Counted from the stretch's first letter, positions 1-8,571 are shown. The stretch: DNA of 42,785 nucleotides from JBJKRF01 sp046704785 (GCA_046704785.1 JBJKRF010000099.1:1-42785); one strand, 5' to 3'. Notes: generated by a model from the sequence alone, not told the origin. Program-made: numbers and translations.

Positions 1-5
1 TTCTT

Positions 6-371
6 TTAACCACCAAGGACACGACGAGCACGAAGGAAAAAGCGGGCAAAACCTTGAAATTTCCTCCTTCGTGCACCGTTCTGGCCGTCGTGGTTCAGAT
101 TTTCCCGCCATGAACGGGAGAGCCAATAGAATTTGTCCCAGGCCTTCCCTTCTTTTGGATTCAGGCGTTCCTCGATCAATCCTTTGTCTTTAGAGAGGAA
201 CATACCCATCAGCACCAAAAGTCCTATGCTTATGGCAACATAAACCCAGGCCTGCCAATACGCCAGGCGGCCCGCTGCGATGAATAGCAGGGCGATCATT
301 GCCAGCGGAGTCAGAACCGCTCGCACTAACAGTTGAAGCCAGTTCATTTTTGGAGTATCAGAGAGCGCCAT
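6..371 (-). pseudogene. Truncated isoprenylcysteine methyltransferase-like membrane protein
   Basis: The first ~87 residues resemble the N-terminus of the bacterial isoprenylcysteine carboxyl methyltransferase (ICMT)-like family: two hydrophobic segments at about residues 14-34 and 41-58, followed by a charged stretch with LIEERLNPKEG. The reading frame then runs into an imperfect inverted repeat (positions 8-94), which supplies the last ~34 basic residues before the stop. Family members are normally about 200 residues and carry the SAM-binding region in the C-terminal half, which is missing here. I infer an inactivated gene; the junction could instead be a natural short variant. The ATG at 371 is followed by a plausible frame but I see no strong Shine-Dalgarno site. 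Confidence 0.55.
8..94. repeat. Imperfect inverted repeat interrupting the ICMT-like gene
   Basis: The arm at 8-39 (AACCACCAAGGACACGACGA and following bases) is largely complementary to the arm at 60-94, which ends GTCGTGGTT. The internal part is about 20 bases. Sequences of the type 'accaccaaggacac...cacgaagg' look like a dispersed intergenic repeat. Here it forms the 3' end of the truncated membrane-protein frame. Confidence 0.5.
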
Positions 372-493
372 ATCCGAATCTCCTGAATGGATCGGGCTGC
401 CTCACGAGTCTGCAACAGGTTGGCCCCAATCTGTTGGACTTCCGGCACGAAGGCCATCCGAGTTGCTGGCGCTCGTTGCAGCAAAGAAAGCGA

Positions 494-2374
494 TCACGCC
501 GCCTGCCACGAGACGGCGATTTGCGTGCCCTCACCGGGCTCGCTATAAATCGTCAGTTTGGCGCCAATGCCTTCGGCGCGTTCACGCATGATGCGGACTC
601 CCAGGTGATTAGGTGGCACGGCTTCGGGCATAAATCCGGTGCCGTTATCGACGATCATCAAGCGCCCTGAAGTAGAGTCCATCTTCAAGCTGATGATCAC
701 CTGGGTGGCCCTGGCATACTTCACCACGTTGTTCAGCGCTTCCTGTGCGATGCGGTACAGCGCAACCTGCACTTCGGGCGCGAGACGGTTTTCCCCATCG
801 ATTGTCAATTGGATAGGAATGCGCGCCCGCCCGATGATGGCTTCGCTCAACTGGCGCAGCAGATCGGGTAGGGCGGTATCCGTCAGGGCGGCAGGACGCA
901 GTTCCAATAGCAGGGTGCGCATTTCGGCCAGCGCGCCGCGGGTCAGTTCGCGCAGTTCGGCCAGACGTTTGCGCGCTTCTTTCCGATTTACTTCCCATAG
1001 TTGCGGCAGTACTTCGGCCAACAGGCTGGCCGAGAACAGCGTCTGTGTGACGGCATCGTGCAGATCGCGCGCCAGTCGGTTGCGTTCGGCCAAGATGGCC
1101 TCGTCGGCAGCTTTTTGGGCCAGGGCCTGCTCGGCGCGTTGGCGCTGTTCGATTTCCTCCAACAGCCGCAGGTTGGCATCGCTCAGCGCAGTGGTGCGCT
1201 CTTCGACCCGTTGTTCGAGCGTGTGACGATATTGCGCCTCCTGGGCTGCCAGCTTTTCATCGGCCCGTTTCTGCGCGTCAATGTCTTCGATCAGACCTAC
1301 CAGGAATAGCGGCTGGTCGGTATCGTCACGTACGAGTGAATAGCTGACACGCGCCCAGAAAATCCGCCCCTCTTTGTGAACGTAACGCTTCTCGATGGTA
1401 TAGGTATTCCGCTTTCCGATGGTTACTTCGTGAAACAACTCTGTATCCAGGGTCTTATCGTCGATGTAAATAATATCGACCGGGTTCATGTTGAGCATTT
1501 CTTCCTGGCTATAACCGGTCAGGCGCGCGGCAGCGGCATTGACCGCAATCAAGCGTCGTTCGAGGCCCATCATGGCAACGCCCACATCCGAGTTATCGTA
1601 AATGGCGCGGAAGCGCGCCTCAGATTCGCGCAGACGGTCTCGAGCGCGCCTTTCATCGTCGATGTCTTCGATGATCCCAATCGCCATGTACGGCGTTCCG
1701 TCCGGATTGCGCGCCAGCGAGTAGTTCAGGCGTCCCCAAAAGATACTGCCGTCTTTGCGAACGTAGCGTTTCTCAACCTTGTACGAATCGCGCCTTCCCT
1801 CGAAAAGCTCCCGCCCCAGGTCGACGTCCAGGCTGCGATCTGCGGGGTAAGTGCAATCGACAATGCTCACTTTTCGCAACTGCTCTTCCGTATAACCAAA
1901 CATACGTTGTAGCGCCGGATTGAAGCGCTGGCTTTCGACCAGGCTGGTAAACAGTCGTTCATCTACCCCCTTCTGGACGGGTTGGCCGTCGAGATGGGTG
2001 ATGACAATGCCCATTTCGGCGTAATCGTAAACCGCACGGAAACGAGCCTCCGACTTTTGCAGATTTTCCTCCGCTTTTTGGGATAACGTCGTTTCGGCCT
2101 GCTCCCGTTGTTCGAGTGTCTGCTCGAACTTTTGCCGGGTCTCGTTAAATTGGTCTTCCTGCTGGCTGACGAGGGCCTCCAGGAGGCGAACCCGTTTGCT
2201 GGCCTGCACCCAGTGCCAGGCAACCAGCGCCAAAAGAATCAACAAAATTCCGGCCACAGTGAGAGGCAGCAGCCAGGGGCTCTCACTGGGAGCCTCCCAG
2301 AGAATTTGCCAGCCAAAAATGTCCTCTGGAAACCGACTTATGGCCTGGATGGACAAGACGAGGTGAATAGACAT
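494..2374 (-). CDS. PAS-domain sensor histidine kinase, NarX/DesK type (HisKA_3)
   Basis: This 626-residue protein senses a signal and should phosphorylate a NarL-type regulator. In order it has one membrane span at about residues 35-57, a coiled coil (~65-105), two PAS domains with PAC tails (~105-235 and ~250-365), a second coiled coil, a HisKA_3 dimerisation domain with the phospho-acceptor in RDLHDAVTQ (His439), and a HATPase domain with the N box (QEALNNVVKYA) and the G boxes DNGTGF and GLRI-like GVRIMRERA. A TTG at 2389 could add five residues, but ATG at 2374 is the more usual start. It is divergent from the NarL-type regulator at 2462, with about 90 bases between them, so the two very probably form a cognate pair. 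Confidence 0.93.
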   Translation of the reverse strand: MSIHLVLSIQAISRFPEDIFGWQILWEAPSESPWLLPLTVAGILLILLALVAWHWVQASKRVRLLEALVSQQEDQFNETRQKFEQTLEQREQAETTLSQKAEENLQKSEARFRAVYDYAEMGIVITHLDGQPVQKGVDERLFTSLVESQRFNPALQRMFGYTEEQLRKVSIVDCTYPADRSLDVDLGRELFEGRRDSYKVEKRYVRKDGSIFWGRLNYSLARNPDGTPYMAIGIIEDIDDERRARDRLRESEARFRAIYDNSDVGVAMMGLERRLIAVNAAAARLTGYSQEEMLNMNPVDIIYIDDKTLDTELFHEVTIGKRNTYTIEKRYVHKEGRIFWARVSYSLVRDDTDQPLFLVGLIEDIDAQKRADEKLAAQEAQYRHTLEQRVEERTTALSDANLRLLEEIEQRQRAEQALAQKAADEAILAERNRLARDLHDAVTQTLFSASLLAEVLPQLWEVNRKEARKRLAELRELTRGALAEMRTLLLELRPAALTDTALPDLLRQLSEAIIGRARIPIQLTIDGENRLAPEVQVALYRIAQEALNNVVKYARATQVIISLKMDSTSGRLMIVDNGTGFMPEAVPPNHLGVRIMRERAEGIGAKLTIYSEPGEGTQIAVSWQAA

Positions 2375-2417
2375 GTCAAAGACCTGCAATTTATCAGTTT
2401 TTAGCGCGGACTGTACT

Positions 2418-2426
2418 TGCTATAAT
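2418..2426 (+). promoter_or_regulatory. Extended -10 promoter for the NarL-type regulator
   Basis: TGCTATAAT at 2418-2426 matches an extended -10 element (TGnTATAAT). It lies 35 bases upstream of the ATG at 2462. No good -35 hexamer is visible, as is common for extended -10 promoters. Confidence 0.5.
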
Positions 2427-2461
2427 ACTCACACGTACAATTTTGCAAAGTGGATAATGTC

Positions 2462-3100
2462 ATGTCTGAAGCGAACAAAATCCGTGTCATGTTGGTGGAC
2501 GATCATGCTGTTGTGCGCAGTGGCTTGAGCGCTTTTCTCATGATTTATCCCGATCTGGAATTGGTCGGTGAGGCCGAGAGCGGCGAGGAAGCTGTGGCGC
2601 GTGTATCCCTCTTCCGCCCGGACGTGATTCTCATGGACCTGGTCATGCCGGGGATGGACGGCGTTGCCGCAACTCGTGCGATCCGCCAAAAGCATCCGGA
2701 GATTCAGATCGTGGCGCTTACCAGTTTCAAGGAAGAAGGCCTCGTGCAAGGCGCTTTGCAGGCTGGCGCCATTGGCTACTTGCTCAAGAACGTCAATGCG
2801 ACCGAACTGGTCAGCGCAATCCGTTCGGCGTATGCCAAACGGATGACTCTCTCATCAGAGGCTGCCCAGGCATTGGTAAATGCCTCCTCGCAAAACTTGC
2901 CACCCGGTGAAGACCTGACAGAGCGCGAGCGAGAGGTGTTATCGCTGATGGTCGACGGACTCAATAATGCGGAGATCGCAGGCCGGCTCGTGGTCAGCGC
3001 TTCGACGGTCAAGTTCCACATTGCCAATATATTTTCCAAATTAGGAGTCGATAACCGCGTTGCGGCGGTTTCGTTGGCTTTGCAACGGAAATTGCTCTGA
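2462..3100 (+). CDS. NarL/FixJ-family response regulator
   Basis: This 212-residue two-component regulator binds DNA when phosphorylated. The receiver domain (~7-125) has the acidic pair in VDDH, the phospho-acceptor Asp59 in LMDLVMPG, Thr in ALTSF, and Lys in YLLKN. The LuxR-type HTH is at about 146-210, with LTERE, NNAEIA and VKFHIANIFSKLGV. A GTG at 2450 could extend it, but ATG at 2462 fits the family start. It is transcribed away from the PAS histidine kinase and ends at a strong terminator. Confidence 0.95.
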   Translation: MSEANKIRVMLVDDHAVVRSGLSAFLMIYPDLELVGEAESGEEAVARVSLFRPDVILMDLVMPGMDGVAATRAIRQKHPEIQIVALTSFKEEGLVQGALQAGAIGYLLKNVNATELVSAIRSAYAKRMTLSSEAAQALVNASSQNLPPGEDLTEREREVLSLMVDGLNNAEIAGRLVVSASTVKFHIANIFSKLGVDNRVAAVSLALQRKLL

Positions 3101-3121
3101 GCATCCCTTTTGAAGAATCGA

Positions 3122-3160
3122 GCCGTCCGCGGTTTTCTTGCGGGCGGCCCTTTTTGTTTT
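3122..3160 (+). terminator. Rho-independent terminator after the NarL-type regulator
   Basis: A 9-bp stem (GCCGTCCGC at 3122-3130 with GCGGGCGGC at 3140-3148, one G-U pair) and a 9-base loop are followed by CCTTTTTGTTTT. It begins 22 bases after the stop at 3100. Confidence 0.85.
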
Positions 3161-3311
3161 GAGTGGTGTTCCTCCGATTTGCTCGCGCCCTTTTGAGTCT
3201 CTCTGTGTTTTATGCAAACCTAGCCAACTGGACAGGCGCAAACTCTCCCGTTGCAGGGTGCCTGGATGTGACGGGCAACGTAAACTGAGGGTGAGAAGGG
3301 ATGCCTTCCTT

Positions 3312-3680
3312 ATGATGACCAATATTGTTCTGGCGGATGGTCATACATCCATTCGCTCGGCCCTTAAGCTTTTACTGGAGAGCCGTTTACCTGTTCGTGT
3401 GGTGGCCGAAGCTGCTGATATGGAATCCTTGAAGCAGGTTATTTCGGTATCTCGTGCCATGTTATTGCTGGTCGATTGGGAATTGCCCGGCTTCAGCCAA
3501 GAGCAGGGCCTCAAGAAGTTGCGCGAACTTTACCCTGCACTCACGATTGTGGTCTTGAGTGTACGTCCTGAGGTCGAAGCCCTCGCATTGGCGTTCGGTG
3601 CTCAGGCGTTTGTCGCAAAATCCAAGCCACCGGAGATGCTTTTGAACACAGTGGCCCGCTTGCAGTGCAAGAGCGGGTAA
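3312..3680 (+). CDS. Receiver-only response regulator
   Basis: A 122-residue stand-alone receiver domain with no output domain. It keeps Asp55 in LLVDWELPG, Ser in VVLSVRP at the Thr/Ser switch position, and Lys in FVAKSKP. The N-terminal acidic pair is reduced to ADGH, so one Mg-binding acid is replaced by Ala. ATG codons at 3312 and 3315 are both possible starts; the frame extends further upstream but that part reads as non-coding. It lies 211 bases after the NarL-type regulator and beyond a terminator, so it is probably transcribed separately. It may act as a phosphate sink or protein-protein switch for the adjacent kinase (inference). Confidence 0.85.
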   Translation: MMTNIVLADGHTSIRSALKLLLESRLPVRVVAEAADMESLKQVISVSRAMLLLVDWELPGFSQEQGLKKLRELYPALTIVVLSVRPEVEALALAFGAQAFVAKSKPPEMLLNTVARLQCKSG

Positions 3681-3818
3681 GGTACCATTAGTGCACCAGC
3701 CTTAATCCAGCCGAGCCAAGGATCGTCTATCAAAGACTCATTTCAGGACGGGTATTCTGCTTCGAAACGGTGACCGGCTGCGGGGCGCTCGCCCTGATCT
3801 TATCCATAAGGAGACGTG

Positions 3819-4802
3819 ATGAAAACGACCGTTCTGCGTTGGGGACTTCTGTCCACCGCGAAAATCAATCAGGCATTGATCAAACCACTGCGCTCTTCGT
3901 CCCGCAACCGCCTGACCGCTGTTGCGAGCCGTTCTCAGTCCACGGCGGACGCGTATGCGAAGGAGAACAAGATTCCGCGCGCGTTTGGCAGCTATGAGGC
4001 CATGCTGTCCGACCCGGAGATCGACGTGGTTTACAACTCGCTGCCCAATCACCTGCACGCCGAATGGACCATCAAAGCCGTGGAGGCCGGCAAGCATGTG
4101 CTCTGCGAAAAGCCCCTGGCGCTCTCGGTGGATGAGGTGCAGGCGATGGCCGACGCGGCCCGCAAACAGGGGAAAGTGGTGGCCGAGGCGTTTATGTATC
4201 GTCACCATCCGCAGACTCTCAAGGCGAAGGAAATCGTGAATAGCGGCAAACTGGGAGACATCAAGCTGGTGCGTGGTTCGTTTACCATCGATTTCGACCG
4301 CCCCGACAATTACCGTCTCGATCCGGCGATGGGCGGCGGCAGCATCTGGGACGTGGGCTGTTATCCCATCAGTTATACACGCCTGATGTTGGGCGCCGAG
4401 CCGCTGGAGGTCTTTGGCTGGCAGGTGACCGGGAAAACCGGTATCGACGCCTCGTTCATGGGGCAGATGCGCTTCCCCAATGAGGTGGTTGCCCAGTTCG
4501 ATTGCAGCTTCGTCATCCCGTATCACACCTTTATGGAGGTCGTCGGCTCGCAGGCAACGCTGGTCATCCCCAAGCCGTTCAATCCCGGCCTGGACGAGAA
4601 AATGTATCTGACGAGCGCCGGGAACACCGAGACGCTCAAGGTCAAGGGCGAGAGTCTGTACGTTGGTGAAGTGGAAGACATGGCCGACGCGATCTTATCG
4701 GGCAAACCGCAGCGTATGTCGCTGGACGACAGTTGCGCCAACGTGGCGGCCATGGTGGCGTTGCTCGAGTCGGCGCGGGCGGGCAAGCCCGTTAGCCTGT
4801 GA
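3819..4802 (+). CDS. Gfo/Idh/MocA-family NAD(P)-dependent oxidoreductase
   Basis: This 327-residue protein has the family layout: an N-terminal Rossmann fold (RWGLLSTAKI), the CEKPLAL motif that carries the conserved Lys (~residue 93-99), and the C-terminal beta-sheet domain with GSIWDVGCYPI. Such enzymes oxidise or reduce sugars, inositols or related alcohols. The closest subtype by eye is the xylose / dihydrodiol dehydrogenase group, but the substrate cannot be read from sequence. The ATG at 3819 has an AAGGAG site 5 bases upstream; an overlapping GTG at 3816 is less likely. The DUF3054 gene follows 13 bases after the stop. Confidence 0.9.
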   Translation: MKTTVLRWGLLSTAKINQALIKPLRSSSRNRLTAVASRSQSTADAYAKENKIPRAFGSYEAMLSDPEIDVVYNSLPNHLHAEWTIKAVEAGKHVLCEKPLALSVDEVQAMADAARKQGKVVAEAFMYRHHPQTLKAKEIVNSGKLGDIKLVRGSFTIDFDRPDNYRLDPAMGGGSIWDVGCYPISYTRLMLGAEPLEVFGWQVTGKTGIDASFMGQMRFPNEVVAQFDCSFVIPYHTFMEVVGSQATLVIPKPFNPGLDEKMYLTSAGNTETLKVKGESLYVGEVEDMADAILSGKPQRMSLDDSCANVAAMVALLESARAGKPVSL

Positions 4803-4815
4803 GCCGGATTCGGCG

Positions 4816-5202
4816 ATGAAAAAGTTTCCCGTGTGGTTACTCGTGGGTGACGCGTTAATATTCGTGTTGGTAACGCTGATCGGTTTTGCTGCGCACGGCG
4901 AAGGCGGGTTGGCGATGGTGCCGCGCATGTTCACTACGTTCCTGCCTTTGCTGGTCGCCTGGGGGTTGATCGCCCCCTGGTTGGGATTGTTCCAGCCGTC
5001 CGTAACGGACGATGCGCGCCAACTCTGGCGCCCGGTCTGGGGCATGTTGTTGGCTGCGCCGATGGTGGCCGTCTTGCGCGCGGCGATGTTAAATAGCGCA
5101 GCGCTGCCGATCTTCACCCTCGTTTTAGGAAGCAGCGCTGCGTTAGGATTGTTGCTTTGGCGGAGCATCTGGTGGGGCGTGCGCCGTCAACGAAACGCCT
5201 GA
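4816..5202 (+). CDS. DUF3054 family membrane protein
   Basis: A 128-residue protein with four hydrophobic segments. It contains the WLLVGDALIF opening, RMFTTFLP and LIAPWLGLF stretches typical of DUF3054, and a short basic C-terminus. Function of the family is unknown. It probably shares a transcript with the oxidoreductase 13 bases upstream. The frame is open further upstream inside that gene, but ATG at 4816 starts directly before the first membrane span. Confidence 0.8.
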   Translation: MKKFPVWLLVGDALIFVLVTLIGFAAHGEGGLAMVPRMFTTFLPLLVAWGLIAPWLGLFQPSVTDDARQLWRPVWGMLLAAPMVAVLRAAMLNSAALPIFTLVLGSSAALGLLLWRSIWWGVRRQRNA

Positions 5203-5208
5203 CGTGAG

Positions 5209-5457
5209 CTAAACCCGTCGCAAGATGCGGATGACGGCCACCAGCACGACGCCGCCGATCACGGCGACGACAATGTCGCCGACCCAACTGGTGGGGTGGA
5301 ATCCGACCAGCCTGGCCAGATAACCGCCCACCAGTCCGCCGATCAGCCCGATGACCAGGTCGCCGAGAAGCCCGAAGCCGCGTCCGCGCATCACCAGGCC
5401 CGTCAACCAACCGGCGATCACGCCGCTGATGACCCAAATGAGAATGTTAATAAGCAT
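5209..5457 (-). CDS. GlsB/YeaQ/YmgE family stress-response membrane protein
   Basis: An 82-residue, Gly-rich, three-segment membrane protein of the transglycosylase-associated family, with the typical IAGWLTGLVMRGRG and LIGGLVGGYL stretches. The family is often induced by envelope or acid stress; the biochemical role is not known. An AAGGAG site precedes the ATG. It is convergent with the DUF3054 gene, with six bases between the stops. Confidence 0.9.
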   Translation of the reverse strand: MLINILIWVISGVIAGWLTGLVMRGRGFGLLGDLVIGLIGGLVGGYLARLVGFHPTSWVGDIVVAVIGGVVLVAVIRILRRV

Positions 5458-5625
5458 GCTGTCTCCTTGTTGAATAGTCGAAGTGATCTTCCCAATCTAA
5501 CACATTAGCTCTTTGGGCGTTATGGGTGATCGGTTCTATTTTCGTTTGCATTACTACCATCTCCACATATCTACCCCTCAGCCGCACTTACTCCCAGAGA
5601 ACCGGAATGATAAAATCAGGTCACT

Positions 5626-6234
5626 ATGGACGAAGCTGCCCTCATTCGTGACGCGCAACAGGGTGATTTGCAGGCTTTCAATCGTCTGGTATTGGCCTAT
5701 CAGGATGCGCTTTTCAATGTGGCCGTGCGTATTCTGGGAGACGACGACTTGGCCGCCGATGCCACACAGGAGGCCTTTATCTCCGCTTTTCGCAGCCTGA
5801 ATGGCTATCGGGGCGGATCGTTTCGCGCCTGGCTGTTGCGCACGGTCACCAACGCCTGTTACGATGAATTGCGTCGCAAGCAACGCCGTCCGACCGTGGC
5901 GCTCGAACCCAACAATGACGACGATGAGGAGATCGAAACGCCGCGCTGGCTGGCCGACCCGTCCATGGGGCCCGAAGAAACCTTCGACGCCGACGAACTC
6001 GAACATGCCCTGCAGCATTGTCTCGACGCGCTGCCCACGGATTTCCGCATGGTGGTCGTCATGGCTGATATCGAGGGCCTGGACTACGCCGAAGTGGCGG
6101 TCGCGGCGCGTGTTCCGCTCGGCACCATCAAGAGTCGTCTGGCGCGCGCGCGTCTGCGTATGCGTGAATGTCTCCAGGGCTTCAGGGAACTTTTACCCGC
6201 CGCATTCCGTCTGGAAGAGGGAAGCCCATCATGA
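5626..6234 (+). CDS. ECF-type RNA polymerase sigma factor (first module)
   Basis: A 202-residue group 4 sigma-70 factor. Region 2 spans about residues 8-80 (DLAADATQEAFISAFR, FRAWLLRTVTNACYDELRR). Region 4 spans about 125-180 (LPTDFRMVVVMADIEGLDY and GTIKSRLARARLRMRE). An acidic linker, DDDEEIETP, lies between them. It overlaps the anti-sigma gene by four bases (ATGA at 6231), so the two are translationally coupled. A TAAAAT at 5611-5616 only nine bases before the ATG could be a -10 box for a nearly leaderless transcript. Confidence 0.95.
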   Translation: MDEAALIRDAQQGDLQAFNRLVLAYQDALFNVAVRILGDDDLAADATQEAFISAFRSLNGYRGGSFRAWLLRTVTNACYDELRRKQRRPTVALEPNNDDDEEIETPRWLADPSMGPEETFDADELEHALQHCLDALPTDFRMVVVMADIEGLDYAEVAVAARVPLGTIKSRLARARLRMRECLQGFRELLPAAFRLEEGSPS

Positions 6235-6977
6235 CCCAACCTTCTTTCCATGACGTTGAGATGTTGACCGCTTACCTGGACGGGGAACTGGCCCAGGCGG
6301 AAGCGGCCCGTCTCGAGACGCGCCTGCATGACGACCCGACGCTGCGTAGCGTTTACGAAGAGTTGCGTCAATCCCGGAGCTTGTTGCGCCGGTTGCCCAA
6401 ACGGCGCGCGCCGCGTAATTTCACACTGACCCCGCAGATGGCGGGCGTGCGGCCACCGCTGCCGCGCAGCTATCCGATTTTTCGCTTTGCCTCGGCCATC
6501 GCCGCCGTCTTGTTTTTATTTACCTTCGCCACCAACCTGATCGTGCCGGCATTTTCGCCCCAGGCTACGCCTCCATCCTTTGCTTTTGATCAGGCTGCTG
6601 GCAGCGGGCCGGAAAACCCGATGATGCAGGTGGCTCCGGCCGCAACGGAAGCGCCGGCTGCGATTGCAGCCTCCCCGATGACGGCCACGCCCTCCGGTGT
6701 GATGGGGGCTGCAATCCTGGCAACACCGACGGTGGCTTCCGCGCCTGCCGAAGCGCTGGCCGTAACCGGGGCCCCCGCCCCGAACTTGGTTCGGCCGCAG
6801 TCTAAGCTGGTGCCCAATGCCGCAGCACAAAACGCGGCTCCGAGTCGTGAGCCGTCCGGAGTGCCAATCCCAATCCCGGTGGAAGCGATTCTGCTGGCAC
6901 TGGCCGTCCTGGCAGCTGGCGCAGCGTTGTTCGTGCGCTGGCGCGTTGACCGCGAGTTTCGGCAGCGCAGGCTATAA
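6231..6977 (+). CDS. Putative membrane-anchored anti-sigma factor
   Basis: This 248-residue protein follows the sigma gene with an ATGA overlap. The N-terminal ~60 residues are a charged helical region (LTAYLDGELAQAE...) like the anti-sigma domain of RsgI/ChrR-type proteins. It lacks the HxxxCxxC zinc motif. A membrane span follows at about 83-107, then a long Ala/Pro/Thr-rich low-complexity segment (~110-205), and a second hydrophobic segment near 215-238. It presumably holds the sigma factor inactive at the membrane until a signal releases it. The role is inferred from position and N-terminal fold. Confidence 0.8.
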   Translation: MTQPSFHDVEMLTAYLDGELAQAEAARLETRLHDDPTLRSVYEELRQSRSLLRRLPKRRAPRNFTLTPQMAGVRPPLPRSYPIFRFASAIAAVLFLFTFATNLIVPAFSPQATPPSFAFDQAAGSGPENPMMQVAPAATEAPAAIAASPMTATPSGVMGAAILATPTVASAPAEALAVTGAPAPNLVRPQSKLVPNAAAQNAAPSREPSGVPIPIPVEAILLALAVLAAGAALFVRWRVDREFRQRRL

Positions 6978-6994
6978 AGCCATTGACCGATGCA

Positions 6995-7024
6995 AAAGAC
7001 GCCCGCTTGCCGGGCGTTTTTTGA
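6995..7024 (+). terminator. Rho-independent terminator after the first sigma/anti-sigma pair
   Basis: Stem ACGCCCG (6999-7005) and CGGGCGT (7011-7017) with a 5-base loop, followed by TTTTTTGATTT. It starts about 20 bases after the anti-sigma stop. Confidence 0.85.
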
Positions 7025-7097
7025 TTTCTCGATTTGTTCCGACTCGCTGATCACGAGAAATTCACAAGATTCAGATTCTCCTGGTCGATAATGGGCG

Positions 7098-7103
7098 TAG
7101 AAT
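7098..7103 (+). promoter_or_regulatory. Possible -10 box of a leaderless promoter for the NUDIX gene
   Basis: TAGAAT lies six bases before the ATG at 7110, which would place the transcription start at or next to the start codon. No clear -35 is seen. Confidence 0.3.
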
Positions 7104-7109
7104 AGCGCT

Positions 7110-7598
7110 ATGCGTTCTGAAGACATGAAGTTCTGTCCGCGTTGCGCCACACTCTTGACCGTTGCCGAAAAATTTGGGCGGCAACGCCCCGTATGCCCTT
7201 CGTGCGGGTGGATTTACTTCGAGGATCCCAAAGTGGCCGCCGCGGTGCTGATCGAGCAGGGAGAGCTTGTGCTGCTCGTGCAACGGGTGAACGAACCTCA
7301 TCGCGGGAAATGGACATTCCCTGCCGGGTTTGTCAACGCCGACGAAGACCCGGCCCAGGCTGCCGCACGCGAATGCCGAGAAGAGACCGGCCTGGACGTG
7401 GATATTATCGGCATCCTGGATATCCGTTCGGGGCGGGAGCATGTCCGCGGGGCGGACTTCGTCATCTTTTACCGGGGGCAGGTGACGGGTGGCTTGCTAC
7501 AGGCCGGCGATGACGCCGATGCGGCGCAATGGTTCTCCCGCGCGGAGCTGCCGTCCCTGGCATTCGAGTCCACCCGCTTTATCCTCGCCACGTACTGA
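7110..7598 (+). CDS. NUDIX hydrolase with N-terminal zinc ribbon
   Basis: A 162-residue protein with a short zinc ribbon (FCPRC and CPSCGW, residues ~8-30) and a NUDIX domain whose box fits G-x5-E-x7-REUxEExGU (from GFVNADE to REETGLD, ~70-93). Zinc-ribbon NUDIX proteins of this kind often act on nucleoside diphosphate derivatives such as NADH or ADP-ribose; the substrate here is not known. ATG codons at 7110 and 7125 are both possible. A TAGAAT at 7098-7103 just before the first ATG could drive a leaderless message, which favours 7110. Confidence 0.92.
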   Translation: MRSEDMKFCPRCATLLTVAEKFGRQRPVCPSCGWIYFEDPKVAAAVLIEQGELVLLVQRVNEPHRGKWTFPAGFVNADEDPAQAAARECREETGLDVDIIGILDIRSGREHVRGADFVIFYRGQVTGGLLQAGDDADAAQWFSRAELPSLAFESTRFILATY

Positions 7599-7694
7599 AT
7601 CTTGAGATGGTGATTCTCCCAACAGGCAAAGTTTCGCTGGCCGCCTGATTTTCTCGGCGTGCTACAATAATGGGGAGAAAAGAAAGGACTCTGT

Positions 7695-8543
7695 ATGTCT
7701 GCGACTCCTGCTGTACGTCCTTCGCCGATTGTCGGCACCTGGTACGAAGGCAACCCGCAGCGACTGGCCCAAGCGGTCGATGGGTATATGGGCCGCGCCG
7801 AATTGCCGGTGCTCTCCGGTCAGGTGATCGCCGTCGTTGCGCCGCATGCCGGGCATATCTATTCGGGGCCGGTAGCCGGATATTCCTTCGCCGCCGTGCG
7901 CGGCCTTTCCCCCGATCTCGTGGCGGTGGTCTCTCCCATGCACCATGGCTATCCCCAGCGTCTGTTGACCACGGCGCATACGGCCTACGCCACGCCGCTG
8001 GGCGAGGTGACTGTGGATCAAGAGGCCTTGGAAGCCCTGGAAGCCGAACTACAACGCAGCCTGGGTTTTGGACTGACGCCGGTCTCCAACGATCCCGAAC
8101 ATTCGTTGGAGATCGAACTCCCCTTTCTCCAGCGTGCCGTTAAATCAGCGTTTTCTCTGCTGCCGGTGATGGTGCGGGCCCAACGCCCCGACGTTTCTCA
8201 TTCATTGGGCCTAGCCTTGGCAAAAGTTCTGCGTGGGAAAAATGCCTTGCTGGTGGCATCCACCGACCTGTCGCACTTTTTCGACCAGGATACTGCCAAC
8301 CAACTGGATGCAGAGATGTTGCGCCAGGTGGAAGCTTTTTCACCTGAAGGCATGTTCACTGTTGAACAGGAGGGCAAAGGCGAGGCTTGCGGGCTGGGCG
8401 CCGCCGCGGCGGTTCTCTGGGCGGCCAGGGAACTGGGCGCAGATACAGTGCGTGTGCTCAATCATGCCACCTCTGGCGATGTGACCGGTGAAATGATACG
8501 TGTCGTCGGCTACGGCTCGGCGGTCGTTTTGAAGACGCGATGA
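7695..8543 (+). CDS. MEMO1 family protein (AmmeMemoRadiSam system protein B)
   Basis: A 282-residue MEMO-family protein. Metal-binding-type motifs are present: APHAGHIYSG (~52-61), the HH in SPMHHGY (~81), and STDLSHFF (~195). MEMO proteins are related to extradiol dioxygenases. In bacteria they often sit with a radical SAM protein and an AMMECR1 protein; neither neighbour is seen here, so it is a solo copy. The ATG at 7695 follows an AGAAAGGA ribosome site, and TACAAT at 7664 is a possible -10 box. Confidence 0.92.
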   Translation: MSATPAVRPSPIVGTWYEGNPQRLAQAVDGYMGRAELPVLSGQVIAVVAPHAGHIYSGPVAGYSFAAVRGLSPDLVAVVSPMHHGYPQRLLTTAHTAYATPLGEVTVDQEALEALEAELQRSLGFGLTPVSNDPEHSLEIELPFLQRAVKSAFSLLPVMVRAQRPDVSHSLGLALAKVLRGKNALLVASTDLSHFFDQDTANQLDAEMLRQVEAFSPEGMFTVEQEGKGEACGLGAAAAVLWAARELGADTVRVLNHATSGDVTGEMIRVVGYGSAVVLKTR

Positions 8544-8571
8544 AAGGATCGCCTGATTGGCAGCCTTTTTG
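8541..8571 (+). terminator. Weak candidate terminator after the MEMO1 gene
   Basis: An interrupted stem, AAAGG...GCC (8543-8553) with GGC...CCTTTTT (8559-8570), sits directly after the stop codon and ends in a T run. The stem has an internal loop, so efficiency is uncertain. Confidence 0.35.

Noticed and set aside
639..1226. Long plus-strand frame opposite the PAS histidine kinase
   Set aside because: Ser/Arg-rich translation with no family features; it is a frame shadow of the kinase gene, as are similar frames opposite the other large genes.
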